From positions 6,152,501-6,216,500 of the forward strand of contig NC_019729.1 in the NCBI RefSeq assembly GCF_000317475.1: a stretch of DNA of 64,000 nucleotides, given 5' to 3'. The DNA is from Oscillatoria nigro-viridis PCC 7112 (GTDB taxonomy: Bacteria > Cyanobacteriota > Cyanobacteriia > Cyanobacteriales > Microcoleaceae). The stretch's first letter is position 1; each line of letters opens with the position of its first letter. A program made the translations under genes and the position numbers. The notes under the pieces are model-generated. The model saw only the letters and a list, made by a program, of their open reading frames with translations. It searched no databases and had not been told where the DNA came from. Shown here one piece after another: positions 45,601 to 54,466 of the stretch.

Positions 45601-48410
45601 TCTCGCACGGCTGGGTATTGGCTGAGTACCGCTTCAATTTCGCCTAATTCGATGCGAAATCCGCGAACTTTCACCTGGTGGTCGCTGCGCCCCATAAATT
45701 CAATGTTTCCATCTGGGAGATAGCGAGCCAAGTCCCCGGTTTTATAGAGGCGTTCTGAAAGAATAAACGATGAAGGATGAAGGATGAATGAAGCATGAAG
45801 TCCGCCCTCTGCAAAGGGGTTAGGAATAAACTTCTCTGCGGTCAGTTCCGGTCGGTTTAGGTAGCCTCTAGATAAGCCGGCACCGCCGATGTGCAGTTCG
45901 CCAAATACGCCAACGGGAACCGGCATTAAATAGCGGTCTAATATGAAAATTTGAGTGTTAGCAATCGGGCGACCGATGGAAACTGATTCATCTTTGCGAT
46001 CGACCTGATAGAGAGTAGACCAGATAGTGGTTTCTGTAGGGCCGTATAAATTCCACACAGCAGCGCAGCGCAAAAGCAACTGATTGGCGAGGTGTCGGGG
46101 TAAAGCTTCTCCCCCGCACAGTATTTTTAATTGATTGTTTCCCTGCCATCCTGCTGCTAAAAGCATTTTCCAACTGGCTGGAGTAGCTTGCATGACTGTC
46201 GCGCCAGAATTTGTTAATGTTTCTAAAAGCTTTTCCCCGTTAGATGCCACTTCTCGGCTGGCTACAACAAGGCGAGAACCTGTTGTAATAGGCAGGAACA
46301 GTTCCAGCGCTGCAATGTCAAAAGATAAGGATGTTACTGCCAGCCAAACATCTCGGTCTGCGATCGCGAGTTGTTGGCGCATAGAACTCAAGAAGTTAAC
46401 GGCAGAAGCGTGGGAAATTTGCACTCCTTTGGGTTTACCTGTTGAGCCTGAAGTATAGATGACATAGGCTAAATTGGAGGAATTTTGTAAACCCACGACT
46501 GGCTCGCCGCAGCTCGATATGCCTTCCCAATCTGCATCCAAACACACGATATAGGCGCTATTTTTGGGCAGGGTTTCTAATAGTTTTTTCTGAGTTAGTA
46601 ACACAGAAATTTTCGCGTCTTCCAGCATGAATTCAAGGCGCTCTGGTGGATACGCTGGATCGAGGGGAACATACGCGCCACCGGCTTTGAGAATGCCTAG
46701 AAGCCCTACCATCATTTCTAGGGAACGCTCGACATAAATTCCCACCAAAACTTCTGGGTTGACACTGATTTTTTGCAAGTAACTTGCGAGGTTATTTGCT
46801 TTTTTGTTCAGTTCCCGGTAAGTCAGATATTCATTTTTAAAGACGACAGCGGTCGCATCCGGCGTCAGTTCTTCCTGCGCTTCAAAGAGTTCATGTATGC
46901 ACTTATCCTGCGGAAAATTCGATTGAGTATTGTTCCACTCAAACAGCAGTTGCTGCTGTTCAGGTTTCGTCAAGATTGGCAAATTTGAAATGCGCTGTTC
47001 GGGATTAGCGGCAACGCTTTCTAGTAAGGTTAGAAAATGTCCGGCTATCCGCCGTGCAGTGCTAGCATCAAACAAATCTTGGCTATACTCAAGCGTTCCA
47101 TTAATACCCTCTAATCCTTCCTCCAGGTCAAGCGCTAAATCTAATCTCGCCGTTTTCTGTTCTATTTCCAAACTGCTCAACCTCACTCCTGGCAATTTTA
47201 TCTGCGGCGTCCGAACATTTCGCAGAGAAAACAACACCTGAAATAGCGGATTATGACTTAAATCTCGTTCTGGCTGTAGGATTTCTACCAGTTTCTCGAA
47301 GGGCAAATCCTGGTGGTTATAGGCGCCGAGAGCTACTTCTCGCACGCGACCCAGTAACTCTTTAAAAGTCGGGTTGCTCGACAGATTGGTGCGGAAAACT
47401 AAGGTGTTAGCAAATAAGCCAATTACTTCCTCGATTTCGCGTCGGTTGCGGTTAGCAATGGGGGAGCCGACTAAAATATCTTCTTGCCCGGTGTAGCGAT
47501 AGAGCAATGTTTTAAACGCTGCCAGTAGGGTCATAAATAAAGTAGTTTTTTCCCGCTGGCTTAATTGGGCGATTTCCTCTGCGATTGCCTTGGGAATGGT
47601 GAATTTATGCACGGCACCTCGGAAGGTTTGGACTGCCGAGCGGGGGCGATCGGTTGGCAAATTTAGTACGGGGAGATTGCCTCCAAGCTGTTTTTTCCAG
47701 TAAGCAACCTGCGTCTCTAAAACTTCTCCCTGCAACCACTGGCGCTGCCAACTTGCAAAGTCTGCGTACTGTACCGACAGTTCGGGAAGGGGAGAAGGTT
47801 GGCCAGTGCAAAAGGCTTGATAAAACGTGGCGAGTTCCTGGATGAATATTCCCATTGACCAGGCATCGGAAATGATGTGGTGCGTACTCAATAGCAGCAC
47901 CCAGTTTGAATCGCTCAATTGCAGCAATTTGGCACGCAATAAGGGTGCTTGTGACAGGTCGAAAGCAAGCTTTGATTCTGCGGCGATTAACCGTTCTACT
48001 TCGCGATCGCGTGCAGTTTCAGGAAGCGATCGCAAATTTATTTCTAAAATTTTCAATTCCAGATTGGAAGCGATCGCCTGAACTGGTTGCCCGTTTATTG
48101 TCTTAAAAGCCGTTCGCAAAACTTCATGACGCTTGACAAGTTCGTTGAGACTGCGATCGAGAGATCTCGCGTCGAGTGTTCCCGTCAAACGCACGCCGGC
48201 GAGGATGTGATAGGTAAAGTTGCCTGGAGTTAGTTGCTCAAAAAACCACAACCGCTGTTGAGCAAACGACAGAGGGAAAGTGTTAGACTCTCGACTTTGA
48301 GGCAGAATTCTTTCTAGCGAAACGCTTTCTTTTTTCTGGTTGAGTCGCTGCAACAGCAACTCGCGCTTTTGGGGAGAAAGAGTCGCGATGCGTTCGATTA
48401 AATCACTCAT
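42645..48410 (-). CDS. NRPS: C-A(Gly)-T-C-TauD hydroxylase
   Basis: 1921 residues. Order: C domain (about 30-460; motif HHIISDA, last Gly replaced by Ala); A domain (about 480-1000; code DILQLGLIWK, a Gly code); T domain (GGHSLLATQ near 1065); a second C domain (about 1120-1560) with intact HHIIADG; and a TauD/SyrP-like Fe(II)/2-oxoglutarate dioxygenase (about 1580-1921) with the metal HxE (FFHNESSH) and distal His (MLVAHSRNP). The last C and TauD serve the Asp module of the next protein: C joins Gly to Asp, TauD hydroxylates the Asp beta-carbon. The start ATG at 48410 (MSDLIERIATLSPQKRELLL) resembles the leader of the free C protein at 54466; a TTG seven codons upstream is less likely. No clear Shine-Dalgarno sequence is visible. 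Confidence 0.93.
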   Translation of the reverse strand: MSDLIERIATLSPQKRELLLQRLNQKKESVSLERILPQSRESNTFPLSFAQQRLWFFEQLTPGNFTYHILAGVRLTGTLDARSLDRSLNELVKRHEVLRTAFKTINGQPVQAIASNLELKILEINLRSLPETARDREVERLIAAESKLAFDLSQAPLLRAKLLQLSDSNWVLLLSTHHIISDAWSMGIFIQELATFYQAFCTGQPSPLPELSVQYADFASWQRQWLQGEVLETQVAYWKKQLGGNLPVLNLPTDRPRSAVQTFRGAVHKFTIPKAIAEEIAQLSQREKTTLFMTLLAAFKTLLYRYTGQEDILVGSPIANRNRREIEEVIGLFANTLVFRTNLSSNPTFKELLGRVREVALGAYNHQDLPFEKLVEILQPERDLSHNPLFQVLFSLRNVRTPQIKLPGVRLSSLEIEQKTARLDLALDLEEGLEGINGTLEYSQDLFDASTARRIAGHFLTLLESVAANPEQRISNLPILTKPEQQQLLFEWNNTQSNFPQDKCIHELFEAQEELTPDATAVVFKNEYLTYRELNKKANNLASYLQKISVNPEVLVGIYVERSLEMMVGLLGILKAGGAYVPLDPAYPPERLEFMLEDAKISVLLTQKKLLETLPKNSAYIVCLDADWEGISSCGEPVVGLQNSSNLAYVIYTSGSTGKPKGVQISHASAVNFLSSMRQQLAIADRDVWLAVTSLSFDIAALELFLPITTGSRLVVASREVASNGEKLLETLTNSGATVMQATPASWKMLLAAGWQGNNQLKILCGGEALPRHLANQLLLRCAAVWNLYGPTETTIWSTLYQVDRKDESVSIGRPIANTQIFILDRYLMPVPVGVFGELHIGGAGLSRGYLNRPELTAEKFIPNPFAEGGLHASFILHPSSFILSERLYKTGDLARYLPDGNIEFMGRSDHQVKVRGFRIELGEIEAVLSQYPAVREAIALVREDNPGDKRLVAYIVANSELRGEHGDTDPTHSEFINHLRVFLKQKLPQYMMPSAFVLLEAMPLTPNGKIDRRSLRAPDTNTAEFESNFTGSRTPDEQLIAEIWAEVLGLERVGIHDNFFELGGHSLLATQAIARLREAFKIELPLRVLFESPTVASLSDCISQICSSEQKQEAPPIDRAPRGPELPLSFAQQRLWFLDRLQPGDPAYNIPAAVRLKGAIDLTALERSFQTIIDRHEALRTTFGAVEGRPIQLIIPEPTFALSVIDLQHFPQSQREAEAVRLAAEEAQQPFDLANWPLMRVNLLQLGDTESILLLTIHHIIADGWSLGVIVREMATLYEAFCTGKPSPLPELSIQYADYAVWQRNWLSGEVLEQKLAYWKQHLGDRLPVLQLPAKQPRAAVSTYRAALQPFQLSPNLSAALNKLSRQQNVTLFMTLLAALETLLYRSTNQDDMVVGTDLANRTQLETEALIGFFVNILLLRGDLGGNPTFIELLDRVREVTLKAYAHQDLPFDKLVEELRPDRSLNQTPLFQVLFVMQNMPMPALELGGLTLTPIEQDSGLAKFDLVLFVGETEQGIAGTWKYNTDLFEAAAIEQMSGRFETLLNSIVAEPETRLNNLEILTEAEKKQQAMQEVKREKLNFSKFKSVKPKVVTLPDGELIKTEFLQPGELFPLVIKPAASDVDLIDWAKHNRTAIETKLQQHGAILFRGFTDSLVSTFEQFALGICPQLFGEYGDLPREGIGGKVYGSTPYPADQTIFFHNESSHLHRWPMKIWFFCVQPAQSGGETPIVDCRKVYQLLDPKLREKFAQKQLMYVRNYTDGLDVSWQEFFKTAHKTEVEQYCRQAGIEFEWKDGNKLRTCKRRPAIAKHPKTGEMVFFNQLPLHHISCLDTAVRNSLLSVFGEANLPRNVYYGDGTAIEDSVMAEIQAVYQQATVSFPWQSGDILMLDNMLVAHSRNPFVGPRKIVVAMGEMIGEAEFKS

Positions 48411-48465
48411 TTGCTGACAAGCGAATTTCAAAGGTGGTACAAGGCGGCGGATTTATGCGTGGAAT

Positions 48466-48550
48466 CAATCCCAAATCTCAAATCTCAAATCCTCAAGAAA
48501 GAGCATTTATCTCGCGCAAGTCAATCTAAAATCTAAAATCTAAAATCTAA
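48466..48550. repeat. Heptamer repeats between two NRPS genes
   Basis: CAAATCT-type units (48466-48491) and AATCTAA x4 (48523-48550). The second array runs into the stop codon of the upstream NRPS gene (48547-48549), and the flanks TCAATC/GATTGA are complementary. Confidence 0.85.
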
Positions 48551-51500
48551 AATCGATTGACTCCTTGTTGGGCGAGAATTTCCTGAATTTGTGCTTCTGA
48601 CAGTCGATCGAGGTCTGCTAACACCCTCGCTAGCATTTCACTGTCTGTTTGTTCGGCTTGCTTTTGGGCGATCGCTACAGCAAAATCGGCGACAGTGGCC
48701 GACTCAAATAAACGGTGCAAAGGCAACTCGACCTGAAATGCTTGGCGCACTCGGGAAATTACTTGAGTTGCTAATAGGGAATGCCCTCCTAATTCAAAAA
48801 AGTTGTCGTAAATGCCGACTTTTTCAATTTTGAGAACTTCAGCCCAGATAGCGGCTAAAACTTCCTCGATATTTGTGCGAGGCGCGACAAAGTTTTCTGT
48901 CAACTCGGGTCGCATTTCGTCAGGTGCGGGCAGCGATCGCCGATCGATCTTTCCGTTAGGAGTTAAAGGCAAACTTTTGAGCGTTATAAAAGCCCAAGGC
49001 ACCATGTACTCAGGCAATTTTGTCCCTAAAAAACGGCGAAGTTCGCTGCTGCTTGGTGCTTGTTTCTGATTAGAAACCAAATAAGCCGCGAGGCGCTTTT
49101 CACCAGGCGCATCTTCCCGCGCCACAACTACAGCCTGCGCGATATCGGGATGCTGCCCTAACGCCGCCTCAATTTCTCCCAATTCAATGCGGAAGCCCCG
49201 GATTTTTACTTGACTGTCAATTCGCCCGATGAATTCGATGTTTCCGTCTGGCAAATAACGAGCCAAATCACCCGTTTTATAAAGATGTGCCTGCGCGTCA
49301 AAGGGATGGCGAATAAATTTTTCTGCGGTTAATTCGGGGCGATTTAGATAGCCTCGCGCCAGACTGTGGCCGCCGATGTGCAGTTCCCCTGGGACGCCTA
49401 CTGGTACTGGCTGCAAATGGGAATCCAGTAGATAAATCTGGGTATTTGCTATAGGTCTGCCGAGTGGAACTGTCTCGGAAATTCCTTTCAATTCCTCGCC
49501 ATAAACTTGATAGGTGAGTACGCCCACCGTCGCTTCTGTTGGCCCGTAGTGATTGAAAATCAGGCAATCTGGATTGATTTTACGAACATTTTCAATCAAC
49601 TCCCAACTAGCAGCTTCACCGCCTAAAATTAGCCGTCTTCGTGGCAAAATATACTCGGCGACAGAAGAAGTTAAAAGAGCAGCAAGGTGCGAGGGAACAA
49701 TCTTGAGGCAATCGATAGAATGGCGGCGGAAATATTGGGCCAGTGCTTCTGGATCGGTTGCGCGCTCCTGGGATACTATATGGAGGCATCCACCGGAACA
49801 AAGTGCCGGGAAAATAGCTGTATTTCCTAAGTCTGCCGCGAAGGTGGAAACGGTGGCAAAACTGGCACCTGATGGCAGGTTTAATCTTTCCTGAATAGCG
49901 TACAGGTAATTGAGCAGTTGCCGGTGTTCGATCGCTACTCCCTTGGGCGTGCCAGTGGAACCGGAAGTATAGATGACGTAAGCTAAATTGTCAGAAGAGG
50001 CGCGAGGCGTGTAAGATGCAGAAACAGCGGGAATTTCTGTATCGATGCAAACAATATTTACCTGAGTTTTCGGCAAGCTTTCAGCGAGTTGCTGTTGCGT
50101 TAGCAGCACCTGTACTCGGGCATCTTCTAGCATGAGTGTCTTGCGATCTGCTGGGGTTGCTGGATCTATTGGTAAATACGCGCTACCTGCTTTGAGAATG
50201 CCCAGAATTCCCACAATTGTTTCTAAAGAGCGATCGACGCAAATGCCGACAATTGCCTCTGGTTCAACTCCCAAGTTTTGCAGGTGACGGGCGAGTCGAT
50301 CGGCGCGATCGTTGAGTTCTCTGTAGGTGATTTGTTCGCTTTCAAAGACGACGGCAATTCTATCTGGGTTGCGTTCTGCTTGTTCTTCAAAAAGCTGGTG
50401 AACGCACTTGTCTGTCGGGTAATCTTTCTGGGTTTGGTTGAACTCGACTAGAAGCTGGTGGCGATCGCGATCGCTCAGTATATTTAATTGACTGATGGGT
50501 ATTTGTGGATTTTTTAAGGCACTTTCTAACACAGCCTGGAAGTGTTCTGACAAGCGCTTGACATCTTCAGCTTCAAATAAAGCCGAATCGTAGCGAAACT
50601 CGGCGATTAAGCAATTGCCTCGTGAAAGGCAGGAAAGTTTAAGTTTGAAGGGTTCTACGCAGGCATCTTGCCGATCGAGGAAAAATGAAACGCCAGACTC
50701 GCCATATTTCTCTGGCTTTGTTTCGTACTCAAAACAGATGGGCAAAAAAGCGTTACTTTTATCGGATTCTAGAGTTTCTTCCCAGGTGAAATATTCTTGC
50801 CAAGTGTGAATATCTTGGAGATTTAGCTCAACTTGCCGCCAAATCTTGGCAAAACTGAATTCGTCTTGCAAGTCGCATTGTAGTGGTAAATAGGTACTCA
50901 ACAGCCCCAGCGATCGCTCTAATTCTTCATATTTCCTGGCGTTTCCAGTTACGCCGACGATCGGGTTTGGCTGTCTGGTAAGCCGCGCAATCAGAATTTG
51001 CCAGCAAGCCAGCAGAAATGTAGAAATATCGCTGTGGTGTTTTTGGGCGATCGCTTCCAGGCTGTCGAACAAATCACCCCGAATTTCCACCCTTTCTACT
51101 AGCGGCCCAAATTCCGCTTCTGAATTCTTCTTTTCCCAAGGAAGCGTTAATAAATCCAAAGATTCAAGGTTCAGCTTTCGCCAGTATTCTTTGCCGATTG
51201 CCGTTTCTTCTGATTCGAGTAACTCATTTTGCCACTCAGCAATATCGGCATATTGCATTGACTCATCAGAGAACTCTTCCCCGCAGGCGCAGCCCCAGTA
51301 GGAAAGACTGAGTTCGCGGGTGAAATTTTTCAGGGTGACGCTATCTGCAATTAAGGCAGAGAAGTTCGCCAGCAATAGGTGCTTGTCTGGGGCCAGAGTG
51401 ACTAAAGAGATGTGCCAAAGCGGGCCGCGCTCAAAATCAAAAGGAAGCAGGTTTAGTTGCTGAAAAAGCGCTGCGATTTTAGCTTCTTGTTCTTCGGGAG

Positions 51501-51783
51501 ACAAACCGCTCAAATTGTGTTCTAGGACAGCAATTTCGCAAGTGCAGGCGATCGCTTGCAGGGGTAGTGTCATCCCAGGCAAGCAGTGAAAGCTAGTCCG
51601 CAGGATTTCGTGCCGATTCACGACATTTTGCAGCGCACTTTTAAGAATCTCTCGATCGAGGTTTCCTGTAATTAAAATTGCACCTCGAACGCGATAGGTA
51701 TGTTTAGGATTATTTTGCTGTAATTCCCACAGGTGCCGTTGCTGTGGAGAAAGTCTAAACCCTTCGATTGTTTCCTTTTGCAT
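48547..51783 (-). CDS. NRPS module: interface(C-like)-A(Asp)-T
   Basis: About 1078 residues. The N-terminal condensation-like domain (about 1-430) has HHxxxDG replaced by SALIADS (about 140-146), so it cannot catalyse condensation in the usual way. The A domain (about 440-960; YVIYTSGSTGTPKG, NHYGPTEATVG) has the code DLTKIGHVGK, an Asp code identical to that of the terminal module. T domain: LGGHSLLATQVISRV near residue 1000. The missing condensation and hydroxylation functions are supplied by the two small genes just upstream. Start ATG 51783 (MQKETIEGFRLSPQQ) is chosen because AAAGGA lies nine bases upstream and it matches the terminal module's MQTINGFRLSPQQ. A longer reading from 51849 would overlap the hydroxylase gene. 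Confidence 0.93.
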   Translation of the reverse strand: MQKETIEGFRLSPQQRHLWELQQNNPKHTYRVRGAILITGNLDREILKSALQNVVNRHEILRTSFHCLPGMTLPLQAIACTCEIAVLEHNLSGLSPEEQEAKIAALFQQLNLLPFDFERGPLWHISLVTLAPDKHLLLANFSALIADSVTLKNFTRELSLSYWGCACGEEFSDESMQYADIAEWQNELLESEETAIGKEYWRKLNLESLDLLTLPWEKKNSEAEFGPLVERVEIRGDLFDSLEAIAQKHHSDISTFLLACWQILIARLTRQPNPIVGVTGNARKYEELERSLGLLSTYLPLQCDLQDEFSFAKIWRQVELNLQDIHTWQEYFTWEETLESDKSNAFLPICFEYETKPEKYGESGVSFFLDRQDACVEPFKLKLSCLSRGNCLIAEFRYDSALFEAEDVKRLSEHFQAVLESALKNPQIPISQLNILSDRDRHQLLVEFNQTQKDYPTDKCVHQLFEEQAERNPDRIAVVFESEQITYRELNDRADRLARHLQNLGVEPEAIVGICVDRSLETIVGILGILKAGSAYLPIDPATPADRKTLMLEDARVQVLLTQQQLAESLPKTQVNIVCIDTEIPAVSASYTPRASSDNLAYVIYTSGSTGTPKGVAIEHRQLLNYLYAIQERLNLPSGASFATVSTFAADLGNTAIFPALCSGGCLHIVSQERATDPEALAQYFRRHSIDCLKIVPSHLAALLTSSVAEYILPRRRLILGGEAASWELIENVRKINPDCLIFNHYGPTEATVGVLTYQVYGEELKGISETVPLGRPIANTQIYLLDSHLQPVPVGVPGELHIGGHSLARGYLNRPELTAEKFIRHPFDAQAHLYKTGDLARYLPDGNIEFIGRIDSQVKIRGFRIELGEIEAALGQHPDIAQAVVVAREDAPGEKRLAAYLVSNQKQAPSSSELRRFLGTKLPEYMVPWAFITLKSLPLTPNGKIDRRSLPAPDEMRPELTENFVAPRTNIEEVLAAIWAEVLKIEKVGIYDNFFELGGHSLLATQVISRVRQAFQVELPLHRLFESATVADFAVAIAQKQAEQTDSEMLARVLADLDRLSEAQIQEILAQQGVNRF

Positions 51784-51805
51784 ATCTACTGTTCCTTTCA
51801 TAGGT

Positions 51806-52855
51806 CTAAATGTCTTGACAGCTAAACGGTTCTGCCATCCCGACAACAACTCGACGCGAACCAGAAAATGGGGTGCGTCCGTGCGCGGTTAGCATATTAT
51901 CTAGCAGCAAGACATCTCCTTCTTCCCAAGGGAAAACAGTTGTTGCTTGCTGATAGCAGCGACGAATTTCGTCTAAGATAAAATCTTCAATCGGCGAGCC
52001 ATCGCCGTAATAAGCATTGCGGGGTAAATCTTCCTGCTTAAAAGAAGTTAAAAGCTCTTTGCGAACGACGGGTTCGAGATTGGAAATGTGGAAGAGGTGA
52101 GCTTGATTAAACCACACCATTTCCTGCGTTTTTGGGTGCTGGGCGACAGCTTGACATATTTGGCGCGTTCTCAAGCTATCGCCACTTTTCCATTCTAAGT
52201 CAATTCCCGCTTTTTGGCAATACTCTTCTACCTCAATTTTGCGATCGGTATTGAAGACATTTTGCCAGGGTAAATCTACGCCACCGCCGTAATTTCGCAC
52301 ATACATTACCTTTTTTTGGGCAAACTTTTCTCTAATCTTTGAATCCAGGCTTTCAAAAACTTGGCGGCTGTTAGCGATCGGAGTTTCTCCTCCCTGTTCG
52401 GCATTCTTGACGCAGAAAAAAGCAATTTTCAGCGGCCAATTGCGAGAATAAGCCATTTCATTGTGCAGCGGGATGAATTGCTCGGCAGGATACTCGGTAG
52501 AAGTGTAGATATTTCCGCTCACTTGGCTGCGGGGAGTTGAGCGAAAAGAATATTCCAACAAGTCGCCAGCAAGAGTTTGAATAAACTGCTCGAAACCGTT
52601 CACCCCGCAGACTTCAAAGCCTCGAAAAAGTATTCCTCCATGCTTCCATAACTGCGTTTCAATTGATGAGCGATTGTTCTGTGCCCAACCTGCGAGATTT
52701 AATTTTTCTACTGTTGGCTGAACAACTAGAGGTAGAAGGTTTTCGGGCTGGAGGTAGGCGGTTTTGACTAATTCCTCTGAGGACAGGCTGACGGCTTTGC
52801 GCCTAACCGATCCTAACTTTTGGGAATTGAGATTCTTTGTTTCTGTATTTGTCAT
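51806..52855 (-). CDS. TauD/SyrP-like Fe(II)/2-oxoglutarate dioxygenase (predicted aspartyl beta-hydroxylase)
   Basis: 349 residues. The metal site is H131-N-E133 (PLHNEMAY) with distal H325 (MLTAHGRTP), and an Arg pair (SGSRR, 334-335) is placed to bind 2-oxoglutarate. This pattern is that of TauD-related NRPS tailoring hydroxylases (SyrP and siderophore beta-OH-Asp hydroxylases), not of taurine dioxygenases for sulfur use. It lies between a free C-domain gene (66 bases upstream) and the I-A(Asp)-T gene (22 bases downstream). It aligns over its whole length, including the linker before the core, with the TauD domain fused in the Gly synthetase. Predicted reaction: beta-hydroxylation of Asp bound to the T domain. 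Confidence 0.9.
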   Translation of the reverse strand: MTNTETKNLNSQKLGSVRRKAVSLSSEELVKTAYLQPENLLPLVVQPTVEKLNLAGWAQNNRSSIETQLWKHGGILFRGFEVCGVNGFEQFIQTLAGDLLEYSFRSTPRSQVSGNIYTSTEYPAEQFIPLHNEMAYSRNWPLKIAFFCVKNAEQGGETPIANSRQVFESLDSKIREKFAQKKVMYVRNYGGGVDLPWQNVFNTDRKIEVEEYCQKAGIDLEWKSGDSLRTRQICQAVAQHPKTQEMVWFNQAHLFHISNLEPVVRKELLTSFKQEDLPRNAYYGDGSPIEDFILDEIRRCYQQATTVFPWEEGDVLLLDNMLTAHGRTPFSGSRRVVVGMAEPFSCQDI

Positions 52856-52921
52856 AGTTTTTGCTTTGCTGAGCGATGATTCTTTTTTGGTGAAAAAATA
52901 TGAGATATTGAGCCATTATTT

Positions 52922-54466
52922 CTAACTTTTCATAACTTGGCGTTTAGCCATTTTTAATTTTTGAATTCCCGAAATCTGAATTTGTTTTTCCTGTTCGATT
53001 TGGTGCTGCCTTTCTGCTTGGGCAATAATTTCTGCCAAGTCGTCGATCCTGATATCTGGCTGGGCAACCACTTGGTTGAGAATAGTTTCCCAACCTCTCA
53101 CCATTCGGGCAACAGTCGCAGCCTCAAATAAGTCTGTTTTGTACTCAAATAAGCCTTGAATTCCTTCTGAAACCTCCCAGAGAGTGAGGCTTAAGTCGTG
53201 TCTCGACATACCGACATCGAATTCCAGAATGCTCGAGGTCAAACCAGCTAACTCCAGGGGTGGCATGGGTGCATTTTGGAGTACAAACCACACTTGAAAC
53301 AGCGGGTTATAGCTGAGATTTCGCTCCGGCTGCAATTCCTCCACGAGCTTTTCAAAAGGAACATCCGGGTGAGCGTAAGCTGCTAACGCTACCTCGCGTG
53401 TTCGACCGAGTAGTTCGCGGAAAGTTGGATTGCCTGCCGTGTCAATTCGCAGCACTAAAGTATTGACAAAAAATCCAATTAGTTCCTCTAATTCCAGGAA
53501 GTTGCGGTTGGCAATAGGAGAGCCAATAGCGAGGTTATCCTGCTTTATTTGGCAGGATAGCAAGGATTGAAATGCTGCCAATAACGTCATAAATAGGGTG
53601 ATATCTTGTTGCTGACAGAGCGTTTTTAGCCTTTCAGTTAAAGAAGCAGAAATCGCAAAAGATTGCTGCGATCCTCGGAAAGTTGGCACGGGAGAACGCT
53701 GTTTATCAGTTGACAGCACAGCTAAATTGCCTCCCAATTGCTGTTTCCAATAAGCGAGCTGTTTTTCTAATTTCTCTCCCTGGAAATGCTGCCGCTGCCA
53801 ACTGGCGAAGTCGGCATACTGTACGGGAAGTTCGGGCAGCCCAGAGGGTTTGTCAGTGGAAAAAGCTTCATAAAGTGCGGCTACTTCTCGCACCAATACC
53901 CCCATAGACCAACCATCAGAAATAATGTGGTGTATCGTCAGCAGCAACACATATTCTGCCGGACTAAGTTGCAGCAGAGTGCCCCGCAGTAAGGGCGATC
54001 GCGTTAAATCAAAGGGGCGTTGGGCTTCTTCAAGAGTACGCTGCTCAATTTCAGTTTGCTGCTCAGTTTCTGGCAAATGTCGCAAGTTTACCACCGACAA
54101 AGCGAAATCCAAGGAAGGAGAAATCAGTTGAACAGGTTCCCCGTCCACTTCTGCAAAAGCAGTGCGTAAAACTTCGTGACGCCTGACAATTTCATTGAGT
54201 GTTTGTTGCAGTGCCGACAAATTCAACTGCCCTTGCAAACGCACAGCAGCAGGAAGGTTGTAGGCAGGGTTTTCGGGAGACAATCGATCGAGAAACCACA
54301 GCCGTTGCTGGGCAAAAGAAAGGGGAGCATAATTTTGCTGCGATCGCCTGGGAATGCGCTTAGATTGCTCAGCCTGTACTGCCTCTTTGCCCAATGCTTT
54401 GAGGAGGAGCGCTCGCTTCTGGGGCGAGAGGTTTTTCAGTCGTTCTGAACGATTAGTAGACAGCAT
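52922..54466 (-). CDS. Free-standing NRPS condensation domain
   Basis: 514 residues: a short N-terminal helical leader (SERLKNLSPQKRALLLKALG), then one complete C domain (about 35-470) with FAQQRLWFLDRLSPENPAYN, intact HHIISDG near residue 180 and the later IGFFVNTLVLR and DVPFEKLVEEL motifs. The catalytic site appears functional. It probably makes the bond between beta-Ala and the first Asp, since the Asp module itself has only a dead C-like domain. The last 40 or so residues (AERQHQIEQEKQIQ...) resemble the linker joining C to TauD in the fused protein at 42.6 kb, pointing to gene fission. Its start overlaps the end of the decarboxylase gene by 14 bases, implying translational coupling. Confidence 0.92.
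   Translation of the reverse strand: MLSTNRSERLKNLSPQKRALLLKALGKEAVQAEQSKRIPRRSQQNYAPLSFAQQRLWFLDRLSPENPAYNLPAAVRLQGQLNLSALQQTLNEIVRRHEVLRTAFAEVDGEPVQLISPSLDFALSVVNLRHLPETEQQTEIEQRTLEEAQRPFDLTRSPLLRGTLLQLSPAEYVLLLTIHHIISDGWSMGVLVREVAALYEAFSTDKPSGLPELPVQYADFASWQRQHFQGEKLEKQLAYWKQQLGGNLAVLSTDKQRSPVPTFRGSQQSFAISASLTERLKTLCQQQDITLFMTLLAAFQSLLSCQIKQDNLAIGSPIANRNFLELEELIGFFVNTLVLRIDTAGNPTFRELLGRTREVALAAYAHPDVPFEKLVEELQPERNLSYNPLFQVWFVLQNAPMPPLELAGLTSSILEFDVGMSRHDLSLTLWEVSEGIQGLFEYKTDLFEAATVARMVRGWETILNQVVAQPDIRIDDLAEIIAQAERQHQIEQEKQIQISGIQKLKMAKRQVMKS

Noticed and set aside
51784-51849. Upstream start (51849) for the Asp NRPS gene overlapping the hydroxylase gene
   Set aside because: The extra 22 residues have no counterpart in the sister module, and the ATG at 51783 has a good ribosome-binding site.
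51806-52855. Taurine dioxygenase for sulfur assimilation
   Set aside because: The context (between NRPS parts), the HNE motif and the match to an NRPS-fused copy favour an NRPS tailoring hydroxylase; no tauABC genes are present.
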